From the NCBI GenBank assembly GCA_000514715.1, contig KI911459.1:372001-436000 (forward strand): a stretch of 64,000 nucleotides of DNA. The letters are read 5' to 3'. Shown piece by piece: positions 45,832-54,348 of this stretch (position 1 is its first letter; each line of letters starts with the position of its first letter). Both the position numbers and the translations under genes were made by a program. The notes below the pieces were generated by a model. The model made no database searches and was not told the origin of the DNA. It was given only the letters and a program-made list of their open reading frames with translations. The stretch is from Streptomyces sp. CNH099 (GTDB lineage: Bacteria > Actinomycetota > Actinomycetes > Streptomycetales > Streptomycetaceae).

Positions 45832-47570
45832 GGCAGCTCCGCGACCACGCGCGTACCCTCGCCCGGCGGGCTGTGCACCGTGAGCACCCCGCCCACCGCC
45901 GAGACCCGGTCGGCCAGCCCGCGCAGCCCGCCCCCGCGGTGGTCGTGCCGGGCCCCGCCCACGCCGTCGTCCACGGCCTCGACGACCAGCCGGCCGTCGC
46001 GGTGGCGCGCGCTCACGCTGACGGCCCGGGCGCGGGCGTGCTTGGCGGCGTTCGCCAGCGCCTCGCTGACCGTGAAGTACGCGGTGGCCTCGACGTGCGG
46101 CGCGAAGCGCCGGTCCTCCGCGGCCACCACCACCGGCAGCTCCGCCCGCCCGGCCAGCTCCCGCAGCGCGGACGCCAGCCCCTCGCGGGTCAGCACCGCC
46201 GGGTGGATGCCGTGCGCGAGGCCGCGCAGCTCCTCGACCGCCAGCCGCAGGCTGTGCTCCACCTCGCCGACCGACCGGCGCAGCTCCTCGTCGGGGTGGT
46301 CGGCGAGGCCCTTCTCCACCCGGCGCAGCGCCATCAGCGCGAAGACCAGCCGCGCCTGCGCCCCGTCGTGCAGGTCCCGCTCCAGCCGCCGCCGCTCGCT
46401 GTCCGCCGCCTGCACGACGCGGGCGCCCGCCGCCCGCGCCTCGGCCTGCAGCCAGACGTTCTCCAGCGCCAGCCGCAGCGCGGCGACCGCCGAGCCCAGC
46501 AGCTCCGCGTCCTCCGCCACGGCCGGGTCGTGGCGCAGCAGCGCCAGCGGGGTGCCGCCGGCCGCGTCGATCCGGGTGCTGCCCGCCGCCGCCTCCTCGA
46601 CCGGCTCGCCCGCGGCGTCCACGTACGCGCCCTCCTCGGGCCGCCACACCCCGAGCCGCAGCCCGGGGTCGCCGAGCACCGGCACCAGCGCCTCGCGCAG
46701 CCGGCCCGGGTCGGGGGCGCCGCCGACCTCCATCACCAGGCCGCCGACCTCCGCGCGCTGCAGCCGCATCCGCAGCAGCCCGGCGAGGAAGGCGAGCGGC
46801 ACGGCGGTCTGCGCCACGTCGGACAGCGCGCCGACGGCGCCCTCGACGGGCTGGCCCGCGGGCACGAGCACCACGAGCACGTCCCACAGCAGGAAGGACG
46901 TGGCGACGAGGACGGCGAGCCAGGCGGGCAGCAGCGCGCGGCGGCGGGCGACGGAGGCGCGCCGCCAGCGTCGTACGACCACCGCCACGACGGCGAGGGA
47001 GACGGCCCAGCCGGCGGCGCGGTAGCCCGCGTCGACGGCGGGGAAGAGGTCGCCGAGCGCGGGTACGAACAGCGGGTTGGGGCCGCAGTCGCGGCAGGTG
47101 AGGTAGGAGCCGTCGGGGCGGGCCGCCGGGTCGAAGGCCAGCGTGCGCAGCAGGCCGCCGGAGGCCACCAGCCCGTAGCTCATCAGGACCAGGCGGCGGG
47201 CGGCGGGCGAGTCGGTGCGGCCGTCGGGGTAGGCGAGGACGAGGTGGGCGAGGACGGCCACGTTCAGGCCCTCCCACCAGGCGCCGGCGGCGAAGAGCGC
47301 CGGCACGGTGGTGCCCTGCAGGTTGCCGAGGAACCAGGTGACGCCCACCGCGGTCATCAGCGGCCCGGTCGCGTTGGCCGGGCGCCGCCACCAGGCGGTC
47401 AGGCCCGCGCCCGCGTAGGCCCAGCCGACGGCGAGGTCGCGGAGGATGTCGGCGGTGCCGGCGCCGGCACCGGCGTAGGCCCAGCCGCCGACCGCGCCGG
47501 AGACGGCGGCGGCCACGGCGGCCACCACCGCCCAGCAGCGCATCACCTGCGTCGACTCCCGGTTGTTCAC
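45822..47570 (-). CDS. NarL-type sensor histidine kinase
   Basis: The 582-aa kinase has about seven hydrophobic N-terminal segments (~12-265), with DPAARPDGSYLTCRDCGPNP in an outer loop holding a Cys-X2-Cys pair. A GAF-like region follows, then the HisKA_3 dimerisation motif ERRRLERDLHDGAQARL with the phospho-His near residue 400, and the HATPase (SEALANAAKHARA, DDGVGG, GGLRGLADR). The GTG at 47570 lacks a good ribosome-binding site; ATG at 47543 is an alternative. Confidence 0.9.
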   Translation of the reverse strand: MNNRESTQVMRCWAVVAAVAAAVSGAVGGWAYAGAGAGTADILRDLAVGWAYAGAGLTAWWRRPANATGPLMTAVGVTWFLGNLQGTTVPALFAAGAWWEGLNVAVLAHLVLAYPDGRTDSPAARRLVLMSYGLVASGGLLRTLAFDPAARPDGSYLTCRDCGPNPLFVPALGDLFPAVDAGYRAAGWAVSLAVVAVVVRRWRRASVARRRALLPAWLAVLVATSFLLWDVLVVLVPAGQPVEGAVGALSDVAQTAVPLAFLAGLLRMRLQRAEVGGLVMEVGGAPDPGRLREALVPVLGDPGLRLGVWRPEEGAYVDAAGEPVEEAAAGSTRIDAAGGTPLALLRHDPAVAEDAELLGSAVAALRLALENVWLQAEARAAGARVVQAADSERRRLERDLHDGAQARLVFALMALRRVEKGLADHPDEELRRSVGEVEHSLRLAVEELRGLAHGIHPAVLTREGLASALRELAGRAELPVVVAAEDRRFAPHVEATAYFTVSEALANAAKHARARAVSVSARHRDGRLVVEAVDDGVGGARHDHRGGGLRGLADRVSAVGGVLTVHSPPGEGTRVVAELPCE

Positions 47571-47680
47571 GGGCCAACGCTAAGCCATCCGGCGGGGTGT
47601 GTGCCGCCATCAGAACGGCCGCCGCGGGCTGTGGCAGGCCTGCTGACCTGGCACGGGACCCCGCCGAAGGCGCGGCGGAT

Positions 47681-47703
47681 TACCGGAAGGGTGAATTCCG
47701 GTA
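47681..47703. promoter_or_regulatory. Inverted repeat upstream of the two-component operon
   Basis: TACCGGAA-N7-TTCCGGTA is a perfect inverted repeat centred 122 bp before the kinase start, in an AT-richer patch. Position and symmetry suggest an operator, perhaps for the adjacent response regulator. Confidence 0.5.
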
Positions 47704-47730
47704 GTCGTCGTGACGGGCCCGGGGCGGACC

Positions 47731-47778
47731 GGGACCCCGTCCTCCGGCGGGGGAGAGGGTGCCGGACGGCGGGGTCCC
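47731..47778 (-). terminator. Terminator after the small lytic transglycosylase gene
   Basis: GGGACCCCG (47731-47739) pairs with CGGGGTCCC (47770-47778), and an inner CCGGC/GCCGG (47744-47748 with 47761-47765) extends the stem. It lies 51 bp past the minus-strand stop at 47829. Confidence 0.55.
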
Positions 47779-47828
47779 GGGGTTCTGGCGCGTGCTCCGG
47801 GCCGCGGGGGGACGGTGCGCGGCGGGGC

Positions 47829-48314
47829 TCAGTACGCGCCGAAGACGTTGTCGATCGAGCCGTAGCGGTCGGCGGCGTAGTTGCACGCGGCAACGATGTT
47901 CGCGACCGGATCGGTGATGTTCGTCGAGGTGCCGGACACGTGGTACGCGGCGAAGGTGGGCGGGATCACCTGCAGCAGGCCCTGCGACGGGATGCCGTTG
48001 AGGGCGTTGATGTCCCAGTTGTTGATGGCGTTCGGGTTGCCGCTGGACTCCCGCATGATGTTGCGGTGGATCCCCTCGTACGTGCCGGGGATGCCGTTGC
48101 GCTCCATGACGGTGAGCGCCTCGGTGATCCACTGGTCCAGGCTCGTGCCGGCCGCGGCGGGGGCGGTGGCCGGGGCGGCGGGCGCCTGGGGCGCGGCGGT
48201 GGCCTGCGGCGCGACCGCGACGCTGAGGGCTACGGCCGCGGCGGCCCAGCCGCCGGCGGCCAGGAGTCGTCGACGGGTGGACAGGGCGGGGCGCTGGAGA
48301 GCGGGAGCAGACAT
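47829..48314 (-). CDS. Small secreted lytic transglycosylase (SLT domain)
   Basis: The 161-aa protein has a signal peptide (~1-40, RRRLLAAGGWAAAAVALSVAVAPQATA), an Ala/Pro-rich spacer, and an SLT fold (~57-161): IHRNIMRESSGNPNAIN with catalytic Glu89, then GIPSQGLLQVIPPTFAAYH and NIVAACNYAADRYGSI. It should cleave the glycan strand of peptidoglycan with 1,6-anhydro product. Unlike the LysM protein at 36981, no c-di-AMP riboswitch was recognised upstream. Confidence 0.92.
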   Translation of the reverse strand: MSAPALQRPALSTRRRLLAAGGWAAAAVALSVAVAPQATAAPQAPAAPATAPAAAGTSLDQWITEALTVMERNGIPGTYEGIHRNIMRESSGNPNAINNWDINALNGIPSQGLLQVIPPTFAAYHVSGTSTNITDPVANIVAACNYAADRYGSIDNVFGAY

Positions 48315-48650
48315 GTGAGCGGTCTCTTTCCGTGTGCCGTACGTGGGGACGGTCGCCGGAACCGGCCGTGCCGGGCGACCTCGGAAGTTTTAACGGACAT
48401 AAACCCGGAATGCACACAGCTCAGTTACTACTCCGCATAGTGCGACAAGCCTCGGGGGCTGCCCCTGCGCTGAGGCGCCGGGCCCCGGGTGCCGGGGGGC
48501 GCGGTACGACGGCGCTTCGTATGTGATGCGGCCCATATGGGAGAGGTCACAAGCGAAAAGCCCCGTTGTTCAACAAAAGGGACATTGCCGAGTCTTTACC
48601 TGCAAACAGGCAGGTGAGAGGGGGGAGAGGCCGGCCGGGGCGGTCCCGCG
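48315..48650. other. 336-bp intergenic region with AT-rich promoter patch and hairpins
   Basis: No gene was found. The stretch 48385-48410 is AT-rich and probably holds the transglycosylase promoter. ACCTGC-N6-GCAGGT (48598-48615) and a TTGTT-C-AACAA repeat near 48570-48582 lie 35-80 bp past the stop of the universal stress protein gene and may end its transcript. Confidence 0.45.
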
Positions 48651-49544
48651 CTACCCCTCCCGCACCACCGCCACCGGGCACGGCGCCAGATGCAGCACCC
48701 CGTGGCTGGCCGGGCCCAGCTGTATGCCCGTCGCCCCGGCCGCGGCCCTCGCGTCCGCGGCCGGCGTGCGGCGGGCGCCGAGGACGACGAGGTCCGCCCC
48801 GGCCGCCGCCGTCAGCAGCGTGTCGCGGGCCTGGCCCTCGGGCACCTGCCGCTCCACCGGTACGTCCGGATGCCGCTCCGCCGCCGTGCGCACCGCGCGG
48901 TCCAGCGCCCACTGCGCCTCCCGCATCCGCGGGTCCGGCGCCCCGCCCAGGGTGTGCGCGTGCGTCGCGACGCCGCGCTCGGGTGAGCGCCAGGAGTGCA
49001 GTGCCGTCACCGTGCAGCCGCGCGCCCGGGCCGCCCGGAACGCGAAGTCCGCCGCCGCCGGCTCCGCCCCGTCGCGCCCGGTGCCGAGCACGACCCGGCC
49101 GAACTCACCGCGCCGCGCCGCCGCTTCGCCCCGGACCACCACGACCGGACAGGCCGCCCGCGCCGCCACGGTGAGCGCCACCGAGCCCAGCGGCAGCGCG
49201 TCGTGCCCGCCGCGCCCCCGGTCGCCGACGACCAGCACCGTGCCCGCGTCCGCCTCGCGGAGCAGCGCCGGCACCGGGTCCCCGGACAGCAGCTCCGCCG
49301 CCACCGGTACGTTCCGGCCGTGCGCGCGGGCCCGTTCGCCCGCGGTGGCGAGGACGTGCTCCGCCACGCTCCGGCCGCGCGGCCGGGGGGTGGTGAACTC
49401 CGGCCACGTGCGCTCGTACGGCTCCCACAGCGGTGCGTACACGATCCGCACGTCGACGCCGTGCCGGGCCGCCTCGGCCACCGCCCAGTCGAGCGCCGCG
49501 AGGCTCGCCTCCGAGCCGTCCACCCCAGCCACCAACTTCCTCAT
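48651..49544 (-). CDS. Tandem-domain universal stress protein
   Basis: The 297-aa protein has two Usp domains (~1-145 and ~155-297). The first starts MRKLVAGVDGSEAS and ends with the nucleotide-binding motif VVGDRGRGGHDALPLGSVA. The second has GTGRDG and LGARRT...LGPASHGVLHLAPCPVAVV, close to the G-X2-G-X9-G motif but altered. Such proteins bind ATP in many actinobacteria and respond to hypoxia or stress. The ATG at 49544 is chosen; an in-frame GTG 6 nt earlier is possible. Confidence 0.92.
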   Translation of the reverse strand: MRKLVAGVDGSEASLAALDWAVAEAARHGVDVRIVYAPLWEPYERTWPEFTTPRPRGRSVAEHVLATAGERARAHGRNVPVAAELLSGDPVPALLREADAGTVLVVGDRGRGGHDALPLGSVALTVAARAACPVVVVRGEAAARRGEFGRVVLGTGRDGAEPAAADFAFRAARARGCTVTALHSWRSPERGVATHAHTLGGAPDPRMREAQWALDRAVRTAAERHPDVPVERQVPEGQARDTLLTAAAGADLVVLGARRTPAADARAAAGATGIQLGPASHGVLHLAPCPVAVVREG

Positions 49545-49663
49545 GGCCACGAGGTTTGCATACGGCGCACGGCGCGGGCGAGGGCGCGTGCGTCCCGGCG
49601 GGGCGGCGTGCGCCCGAGTGCCGGGGCGCGTTCCGTCGGGGACCGGCCCCAAGTGATCCGGCG

Positions 49664-49684
49664 CACAAGGAGCATGGCCTTGTG
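49664..49684. promoter_or_regulatory. Inverted repeat in the protease/USP divergent region
   Basis: CACAAGG-N7-CCTTGTG is perfect and lies in the 280-bp gap between the divergent USP and serine protease genes, 160 bp before the protease start. The gap is AT-richer than the genome average and should carry both promoters. Confidence 0.4.
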
Positions 49685-49824
49685 TGCTACTCACGAGTTG
49701 GTCATACTCGGCGAGTTGTCTGGCGGTGACAAATCCGTTCGCTGCTTGGCATGCGCATGTTCGACCAAACCTCCAGAATCCGCCCGTCGCCGGACGGATC
49801 CAACCCCCCATGGGAGGCAGCACG

Positions 49825-50901
49825 TTGAGGTATCGAGCCATATCCAAGGGCCGGTATGCCATCGCCGGCGCCGGCGCCGCCGCGCTGATCGCCGGCAGCC
49901 TGACGCTGGCGACCGCCAACGCCAGCACGAGCGAGCCCACCGCCGACACCCTCTCGTCAGCCGCCGCGAGCGAGCTGGCCGGCACCCTCGTCCAGGACCT
50001 CAAGGGCGGTGCGGCCGGGGCGTACTACGACGCCGAGGCCAAGGAACTCGTCGTCAACGTCGTGAGCGACGAGGCCGCCGAGCGGGCCGAGGCGGCGGGC
50101 GCCCGGGCGCGTACCGTCGACCACACCACCAAGCAGCTCGCCGCCGCCAAGGCGGACCTCGCTCGGGGCGCCGTCGCCGGCACCTCGCGAGCGCTCGACC
50201 CGGTCACCAACCAGGTCGTCGTCACCGCCGACAGCACCGTCACGGGTGCCGCGCTGGCCGAGCTGAAGAAGGAGGTCGCGGCGCAGGACGGGAAGGCGGT
50301 GCTCAAGCGCAGCGAAGGCACGTTCCGGCCCTACATCGCCGGCGGCGACGCCATCTACACCGGCGGCTCGCGCTGCTCGCTCGGCTTCAACGTGACCAAG
50401 GGCGGGGAGCCGTACTTCCTCACCGCCGGCCACTGCGTCGAACTCGGCGGCAGCTCCTGGTCCGAGACCTCGGGCGGGCCCGTCATCGGCGAGGCCGAGG
50501 GCGCGACCTTCCCGGGCAGCGACCGGGCGCTGGTCAAGTACGTGGCGGACATCGACCACCCCAGCGAGGTCGACCTCTACGACGGCAGCGCCCAGGAGAT
50601 CACCGGCGCGCGGGAGGCCACGGTCGGCGAGACCGTGCAGCGCAGCGGCAGCACGACGCAGCTGCACGACGGCACCGTCATCGCGCTCGACGTGTCCGTG
50701 ACGTACCCGGAGGGCACCGTCGACGGCCTGATCCAGACCGACGTCTGCGCCGAGCCCGGCGACAGCGGCGGCGCGCTCTTCGCGGGCAGCGACGCGATCG
50801 GCCTGACCTCGGGCGGCAGCGGTGACTGCACCAACGGCGGCGAGACGTTCTTCGAGCCGGTGGTCGCGGCCCTCGACGAGTACGGGGCGACCATCCCGTA
50901 A
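49825..50901 (+). CDS. Secreted S1E serine protease (alpha-lytic / SGPB type)
   Basis: The 358-aa preproenzyme has a signal peptide (~1-34), a propeptide with an alpha-lytic-protease prodomain (~40-170), and a mature chymotrypsin-like domain beginning IAGGDAIYTGGSRCSLGFNV at Ile171. The triad is His203 (TAGHC), Asp233 (SDRALV) and Ser314 (GDSGGA); Cys184-Cys204 and Cys308-Cys-type pairs form disulfides. The TTG at 49825 is chosen because GGGAGG (49812-49817) is well spaced; an ATG at 49810 overlaps that site. The prodomain is expected to act as folding catalyst. Confidence 0.92.
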   Translation: MRYRAISKGRYAIAGAGAAALIAGSLTLATANASTSEPTADTLSSAAASELAGTLVQDLKGGAAGAYYDAEAKELVVNVVSDEAAERAEAAGARARTVDHTTKQLAAAKADLARGAVAGTSRALDPVTNQVVVTADSTVTGAALAELKKEVAAQDGKAVLKRSEGTFRPYIAGGDAIYTGGSRCSLGFNVTKGGEPYFLTAGHCVELGGSSWSETSGGPVIGEAEGATFPGSDRALVKYVADIDHPSEVDLYDGSAQEITGAREATVGETVQRSGSTTQLHDGTVIALDVSVTYPEGTVDGLIQTDVCAEPGDSGGALFAGSDAIGLTSGGSGDCTNGGETFFEPVVAALDEYGATIP

Positions 50902-50962
50902 CGGCGGCGCACCTCCGCACCGCCGCGCCACGCGGCGGCGCACCACGGGAACCGCGTACGAC

Positions 50963-50996
50963 CCGGGCCCCGGCACCCCGCGGTGCCGGGGCCCGG
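50963..50996. terminator. Bidirectional terminator after the protease gene
   Basis: A perfect 15-bp stem CCGGGCCCCGGCACC/GGTGCCGGGGCCCGG with a CCGC tetraloop sits between the convergent protease and diacylglycerol-kinase-like genes. Confidence 0.75.
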
Positions 50997-51028
50997 CCGG
51001 TGTCCGCGGCCGCGCCGCCGGCCGCCGG

Positions 51029-51823
51029 TCAGCGCAGCACGTGGAGCGCCGCGGGGAGCAGGCGCGCCGTCAGCGGCGGCGCGGGCACGGGGATGCCGTC
51101 GGCGGCGCACGGCAGCGGCCGGTCCGCCTCGACGGCCACCCGGCGCCCCCGCAGCACCTCGCCGCGCGTCCGCGTCCGCCGTCCGGGCCCGCCGCCGAGC
51201 ACGGCGACGTCCAGCGCCCCGTCGTCGAGCCGGACCTCCGGCGCGCAGCCCCCGGTGGAGCCGCCGGGGCAGGGGGCGTTGGCGACGACGGCGGTGTGGC
51301 CGCGCATCTCGTACGGCGTGCCGTCCACGGTGACGCGGAACAGCGCCGACCGCCGCGACGCCAGCGCGCGGCCGGGCGCCGTGCGGGCCGCCCCGGCGCC
51401 GATCCACACCGCGCCCAGCGCCGCCGCCGCGGGCCGCTCCGCGGCCTCCACCCGCAGCACGTCCACCGGCCGCGGCTCGCCGCCGAGCAGCAGCTCCGCC
51501 AGTTCCTCCGCGGCCCGCGGCAGGCCCAGCGCCCGCGCGACGACGCCCGCCCCGACCGCGCCGGGCACCAGCCCGCACACCGCGTCCGTCCCCGCGAGCG
51601 CGCCGGCCACGGTGCCGGCCATGCCGTCGCCGCCGACCGCGAGCACGGTGCGGCCCGACGCGGCGGCGCGCCCGGCGAGTTCGGCGGCGTGCCCGAAGCC
51701 GCGGCTGTACTCCGCCTCGACCTGCGCCCCGGCGCCGCGCAGCGCCCGGGCCAGCGGGATGAGCGCCGCGGCTCCGGCGGCCCGGCCGGCGGCGGGATTG
51801 ACGATGGCGGTGAAGCGGCGCAT
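51029..51823 (-). CDS. Diacylglycerol/lipid kinase-like protein with altered active site
   Basis: The 264-aa protein has the DAGK catalytic fold: IVNPAAGR at the start and GGDG at ~64-67. The canonical continuation GGDGTxNEV reads GGDGMAGTV, and the PLGTxND loop reads PGAVGAGVV, so residues that normally hold ATP and catalytic metal are lost. It may bind lipid without phosphorylating it, or use altered chemistry. It is the downstream neighbour of the AGPS-like gene on the same strand (133-bp gap). Confidence 0.85.
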   Translation of the reverse strand: MRRFTAIVNPAAGRAAGAAALIPLARALRGAGAQVEAEYSRGFGHAAELAGRAAASGRTVLAVGGDGMAGTVAGALAGTDAVCGLVPGAVGAGVVARALGLPRAAEELAELLLGGEPRPVDVLRVEAAERPAAAALGAVWIGAGAARTAPGRALASRRSALFRVTVDGTPYEMRGHTAVVANAPCPGGSTGGCAPEVRLDDGALDVAVLGGGPGRRTRTRGEVLRGRRVAVEADRPLPCAADGIPVPAPPLTARLLPAALHVLR

Positions 51824-51956
51824 GGCGGGCTCCGGTTCGGGGGTGCGTACGGCGGTCAGCGGCCGGGTGCGGGACCGGTCCGGGCGGCGCGCGCGGCGGC
51901 CGGGCGGGCGGCCCGCACCGCACGGGGGCCCGCCGCCGGGCCGGTCCCGGGCCGCC

Positions 51957-53729
51957 TCACTCGTCCGCCCGCGGCAGCAGCACGCCCGGGTTGAGAACGC
52001 CCGCCGGGTCCAGCGTCGACTTGACCGCGCGCAGCGCCGCCACGCCCAGCGGGCCGATCTCCCGCGCGTACCACGGGCGGTGGTCGGTGCCCACGCCGTG
52101 GTGGTGGCTGATGGTGCCGCCGCACTCCAGGATCGCGTCGCCCGCCGCCCGCTTGGCCCGCTCCCACGCGCCCAGCGGGTCGTCGCCCCGGGCGCCGACC
52201 ACCGTGAAGTACAGCGAGGCGCCGGTTTCGTACACGTGCGAGATGTGGCACATCACCAGGGGCGGCGTGCCCGCCGCGGTCAGCGTCTCCTGCAGCGCCC
52301 CGCGCACCGCCTCGTACAGCCGGGGCAGCGCCGGCCAGAAGCCCGCCGTCTCCAGCGTCTCCGCGAAGGCGCCCGCGTCCAGCAGCGCGTCGCGCAGGTA
52401 CGGGGCCCGGTAACGGCCCTGCGCCCACGCCTCGCCCGGCTCCGCGCCGAGCAACTCCCCGCCGGCCGCCCGCAGGACGACGTGCGCCGCGGCCCGGCGG
52501 TCCGCCGCCTCGCCCGCCGCGCCCTCGTAGCCGGCGACGACCAGGCAGCCGCCCGGCCGCGCCCCGCCCGCCGACCCGTCCGCCTCGCCCGCCGACCCGT
52601 CCGCCCCGCCCGCCGACCCGTCCGCCTCGCCCGCCGCCGCCTCGTCCGCCGCCTCGTCTGCCGATCCGTCCGCCGCGCCGATGTCCTCGGGACGGGCGAG
52701 GCCCGCCATGGTCTCGGTCTCGTCGGACAGCCGCAGCACCGTCGGCAGCGGCCCGTCCTGCGCCAGCGCGCGCAGCGCCGCCGCGCCCGCGTCGAAGGAG
52801 CCGAACCGCCAGCCCTCGTACGCCCGCACCCGCGGCAGCGGCCGCACCCGTACCGTGACCGACGTGATCACCCCGAACGCGCCCTCCGAGCCCAGCACCA
52901 GCTGCCGCAGGTCGGGTCCCGCCGCCGAGCGCGGCGCCCGGCCGAGCCGCAGCGTGCCCTCCGGCGTCGCGACGGTGAGCCCGACGACCATCTCGTCGAA
53001 CCGCCCGTAGCCCGCGGACGCCTGGCCGCTTCCGCGCGTCGCGGCGAAGCCGCCGACGGTGGCCCACTCGAAGGACTGCGGGAAGTGGCCGAGGGTGAAC
53101 CCGCGCTCGCCGAGCAGCCGTTCGGCCTCGGGCGCGCGCAGCCCGGCGTCGAGGACGGCGGTGCGCGCGACCTCGTCGAGCGCGGTCAGCCGGTCCAGCC
53201 GGCGCAGGTCGAGGGCGACCACGCCGGCGAAGCCGCCCCCCTGCGCGTCCGGCGCGAGCCCGCCGGTCACCGACGTGCCGCCGCCGAACGGCACCACCGC
53301 CACCCGCCGCTCGGCGCACACCCGCAGCACCGCCAGCACCTCGTCGTGCCCGCCCGGCAGCACCACCGCGTCCGGCGCGTCCGCGACCTCGCCGGCGCGG
53401 ATGCGCAGCAGGTCGGGGGTGGACTTGCCGCGGGTGTGCCGCACCCGGTCCGCCGCGCCGGTCAGTACGTGCGACGGGCCGCCCGCCGCCCGCGCGAGCG
53501 CGGCCAGGACGTCCGCGCCCACGCGCGGCGCCGGCACGTCCAGGTCCGCCAGCGCCGCGGGCGGGGTGTCGGCCGGCCGCACCCCCAGCAGGTCGCGCAG
53601 CAGGTTCCGGACGCCGTCGGGGAGCGGCGCCGCCTCCGCGGGGTCGCCCCACCCGTTCCACAGCATGTCCAACGCGGTCCTCCCGTACGGGCGTACGGCC
53701 TCGGCCGGAGGGCTTTCCTCCGTCCGCAT
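51957..53729 (-). CDS. FAD-dependent alkyl-DHAP synthase (AGPS) homologue
   Basis: The 590-aa protein matches eukaryotic alkylglycerone-phosphate synthase over most of its length: an N-terminal WNGWGD motif, FAD motif PFGGGTSVTGG (~147), FPQSFEWATVGGFAATRGSGQASAGYG, GPDLRQLVLGSEGAFGVITSVTVRVRP, the His cluster SHHHGVG (~548), and KSTLDPAGVLNPG. AGPS swaps the acyl chain of acyl-DHAP for a fatty alcohol, creating the ether bond. Residues ~350-391 are a low-complexity insert coded by a DNA repeat. Other members are D-lactate/glycolate oxidases, so substrate is not certain. Confidence 0.85.
   Translation of the reverse strand: MRTEESPPAEAVRPYGRTALDMLWNGWGDPAEAAPLPDGVRNLLRDLLGVRPADTPPAALADLDVPAPRVGADVLAALARAAGGPSHVLTGAADRVRHTRGKSTPDLLRIRAGEVADAPDAVVLPGGHDEVLAVLRVCAERRVAVVPFGGGTSVTGGLAPDAQGGGFAGVVALDLRRLDRLTALDEVARTAVLDAGLRAPEAERLLGERGFTLGHFPQSFEWATVGGFAATRGSGQASAGYGRFDEMVVGLTVATPEGTLRLGRAPRSAAGPDLRQLVLGSEGAFGVITSVTVRVRPLPRVRAYEGWRFGSFDAGAAALRALAQDGPLPTVLRLSDETETMAGLARPEDIGAADGSADEAADEAAAGEADGSAGGADGSAGEADGSAGGARPGGCLVVAGYEGAAGEAADRRAAAHVVLRAAGGELLGAEPGEAWAQGRYRAPYLRDALLDAGAFAETLETAGFWPALPRLYEAVRGALQETLTAAGTPPLVMCHISHVYETGASLYFTVVGARGDDPLGAWERAKRAAGDAILECGGTISHHHGVGTDHRPWYAREIGPLGVAALRAVKSTLDPAGVLNPGVLLPRADE
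52561..52676 (-). repeat. 18-bp minisatellite inside the AGPS-like gene
   Basis: Near-identical units of the type GCCCGCCGACCCGTCCGCC recur 4-6 times and degenerate at the right end. They code a Gly/Ser/Ala/Asp/Glu insert and keep the frame. The insert falls between two conserved domains, where it should be tolerated. Confidence 0.75.
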
Positions 53730-53733
53730 ACTC

Positions 53734-53746
53734 GTTACACTGTGAC
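53734..53746. promoter_or_regulatory. Near-palindrome overlapping the -10 box of the TetR/glpD unit
   Basis: GTTACACTGTGAC is palindromic except for one symmetric mismatch pair and contains TACACT (53736-53741) as a -10 box. Transcription would start at or next to the TetR GTG at 53749, so that mRNA is probably leaderless. With only 19 bp between the two divergent start codons, one bound TetR dimer would cover both. Confidence 0.55.
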
Positions 53747-53748
53747 AG

Positions 53749-54348
53749 GTGAAGTCGAAACGTCACAAGACCTCGCTGGACGACGTCGCGCTCGACGCGC
53801 TGCGCGACTGCGTCCTGGCCGTGGGCGTGCGCCGCACCACGCTCACCGACGTGGCCCGCCGCGCCGGCGTGTCGCGGATGACGCTCTACCGCCGCTGGCC
53901 CGACGTGCAGTCGCTGGTGGGCGATCTGATGACGCGCGAGTGGATCGACGTCGCACGCGGCGCCCTCCCCGCCGCGGACGGCGCCGCGAACGCACGCGAG
54001 GTGCTGGTCGCCGGGCTCACGGAGGGCTCGCGGGCGCTGCGCGCGCACCCGCTGTTCCGCAAGATCCTGGACGTCGACCCCGAGCTGCTCCTGCCGTACA
54101 TGCTCGACCGCCGCGGCGCCAGCCAGGACGTCCTGCTCGACCTGATCGCCGACGACGTGCGCAAGGGCCAGGCCGACGGTTCCGTGCGCGCGGGGCACGC
54201 GGTGCGGCAGGCGCGGGCCGCGCTGCTGGTCGTGCAGTCCTTCACGTTCTCGATGCGCACCATGACCGACGAGGACGACCCCGACCTCGGCACCGCCGCG
54301 TTCGAGCGCGAACTGCGCGGCGTGCTGGAGAGGATGCTCGCGCCATGA
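53749..54348 (+). CDS. TetR-family regulator coupled to glpD
   Basis: The 199-aa protein has a TetR HTH (~10-58, GVRRTTLTDVARRAGVSRMTLYRRWPD) and an all-helical ligand domain. GTG start with no Shine-Dalgarno and a -10 box 7 nt upstream. Its stop overlaps the glpD ATG (ATGA), so regulator and enzyme are made from one mRNA. It probably represses itself, glpD and the divergent AGPS-like gene; a lipid-derived ligand is a guess. Confidence 0.9.
   Translation: MKSKRHKTSLDDVALDALRDCVLAVGVRRTTLTDVARRAGVSRMTLYRRWPDVQSLVGDLMTREWIDVARGALPAADGAANAREVLVAGLTEGSRALRAHPLFRKILDVDPELLLPYMLDRRGASQDVLLDLIADDVRKGQADGSVRAGHAVRQARAALLVVQSFTFSMRTMTDEDDPDLGTAAFERELRGVLERMLAP

Noticed and set aside
48315..48540. A second c-di-AMP riboswitch before the small lytic transglycosylase
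   Set aside because: The conserved GGGGGA, GGGTGAA and CCCGAACCCGACAGCTCACCTCG-type blocks are missing.
51000..54344. Upstream extension of the glpD reading frame to 51000
   Set aside because: The frame is open by chance through opposite-strand genes; family similarity begins after ATG 54345, which overlaps the TetR stop.
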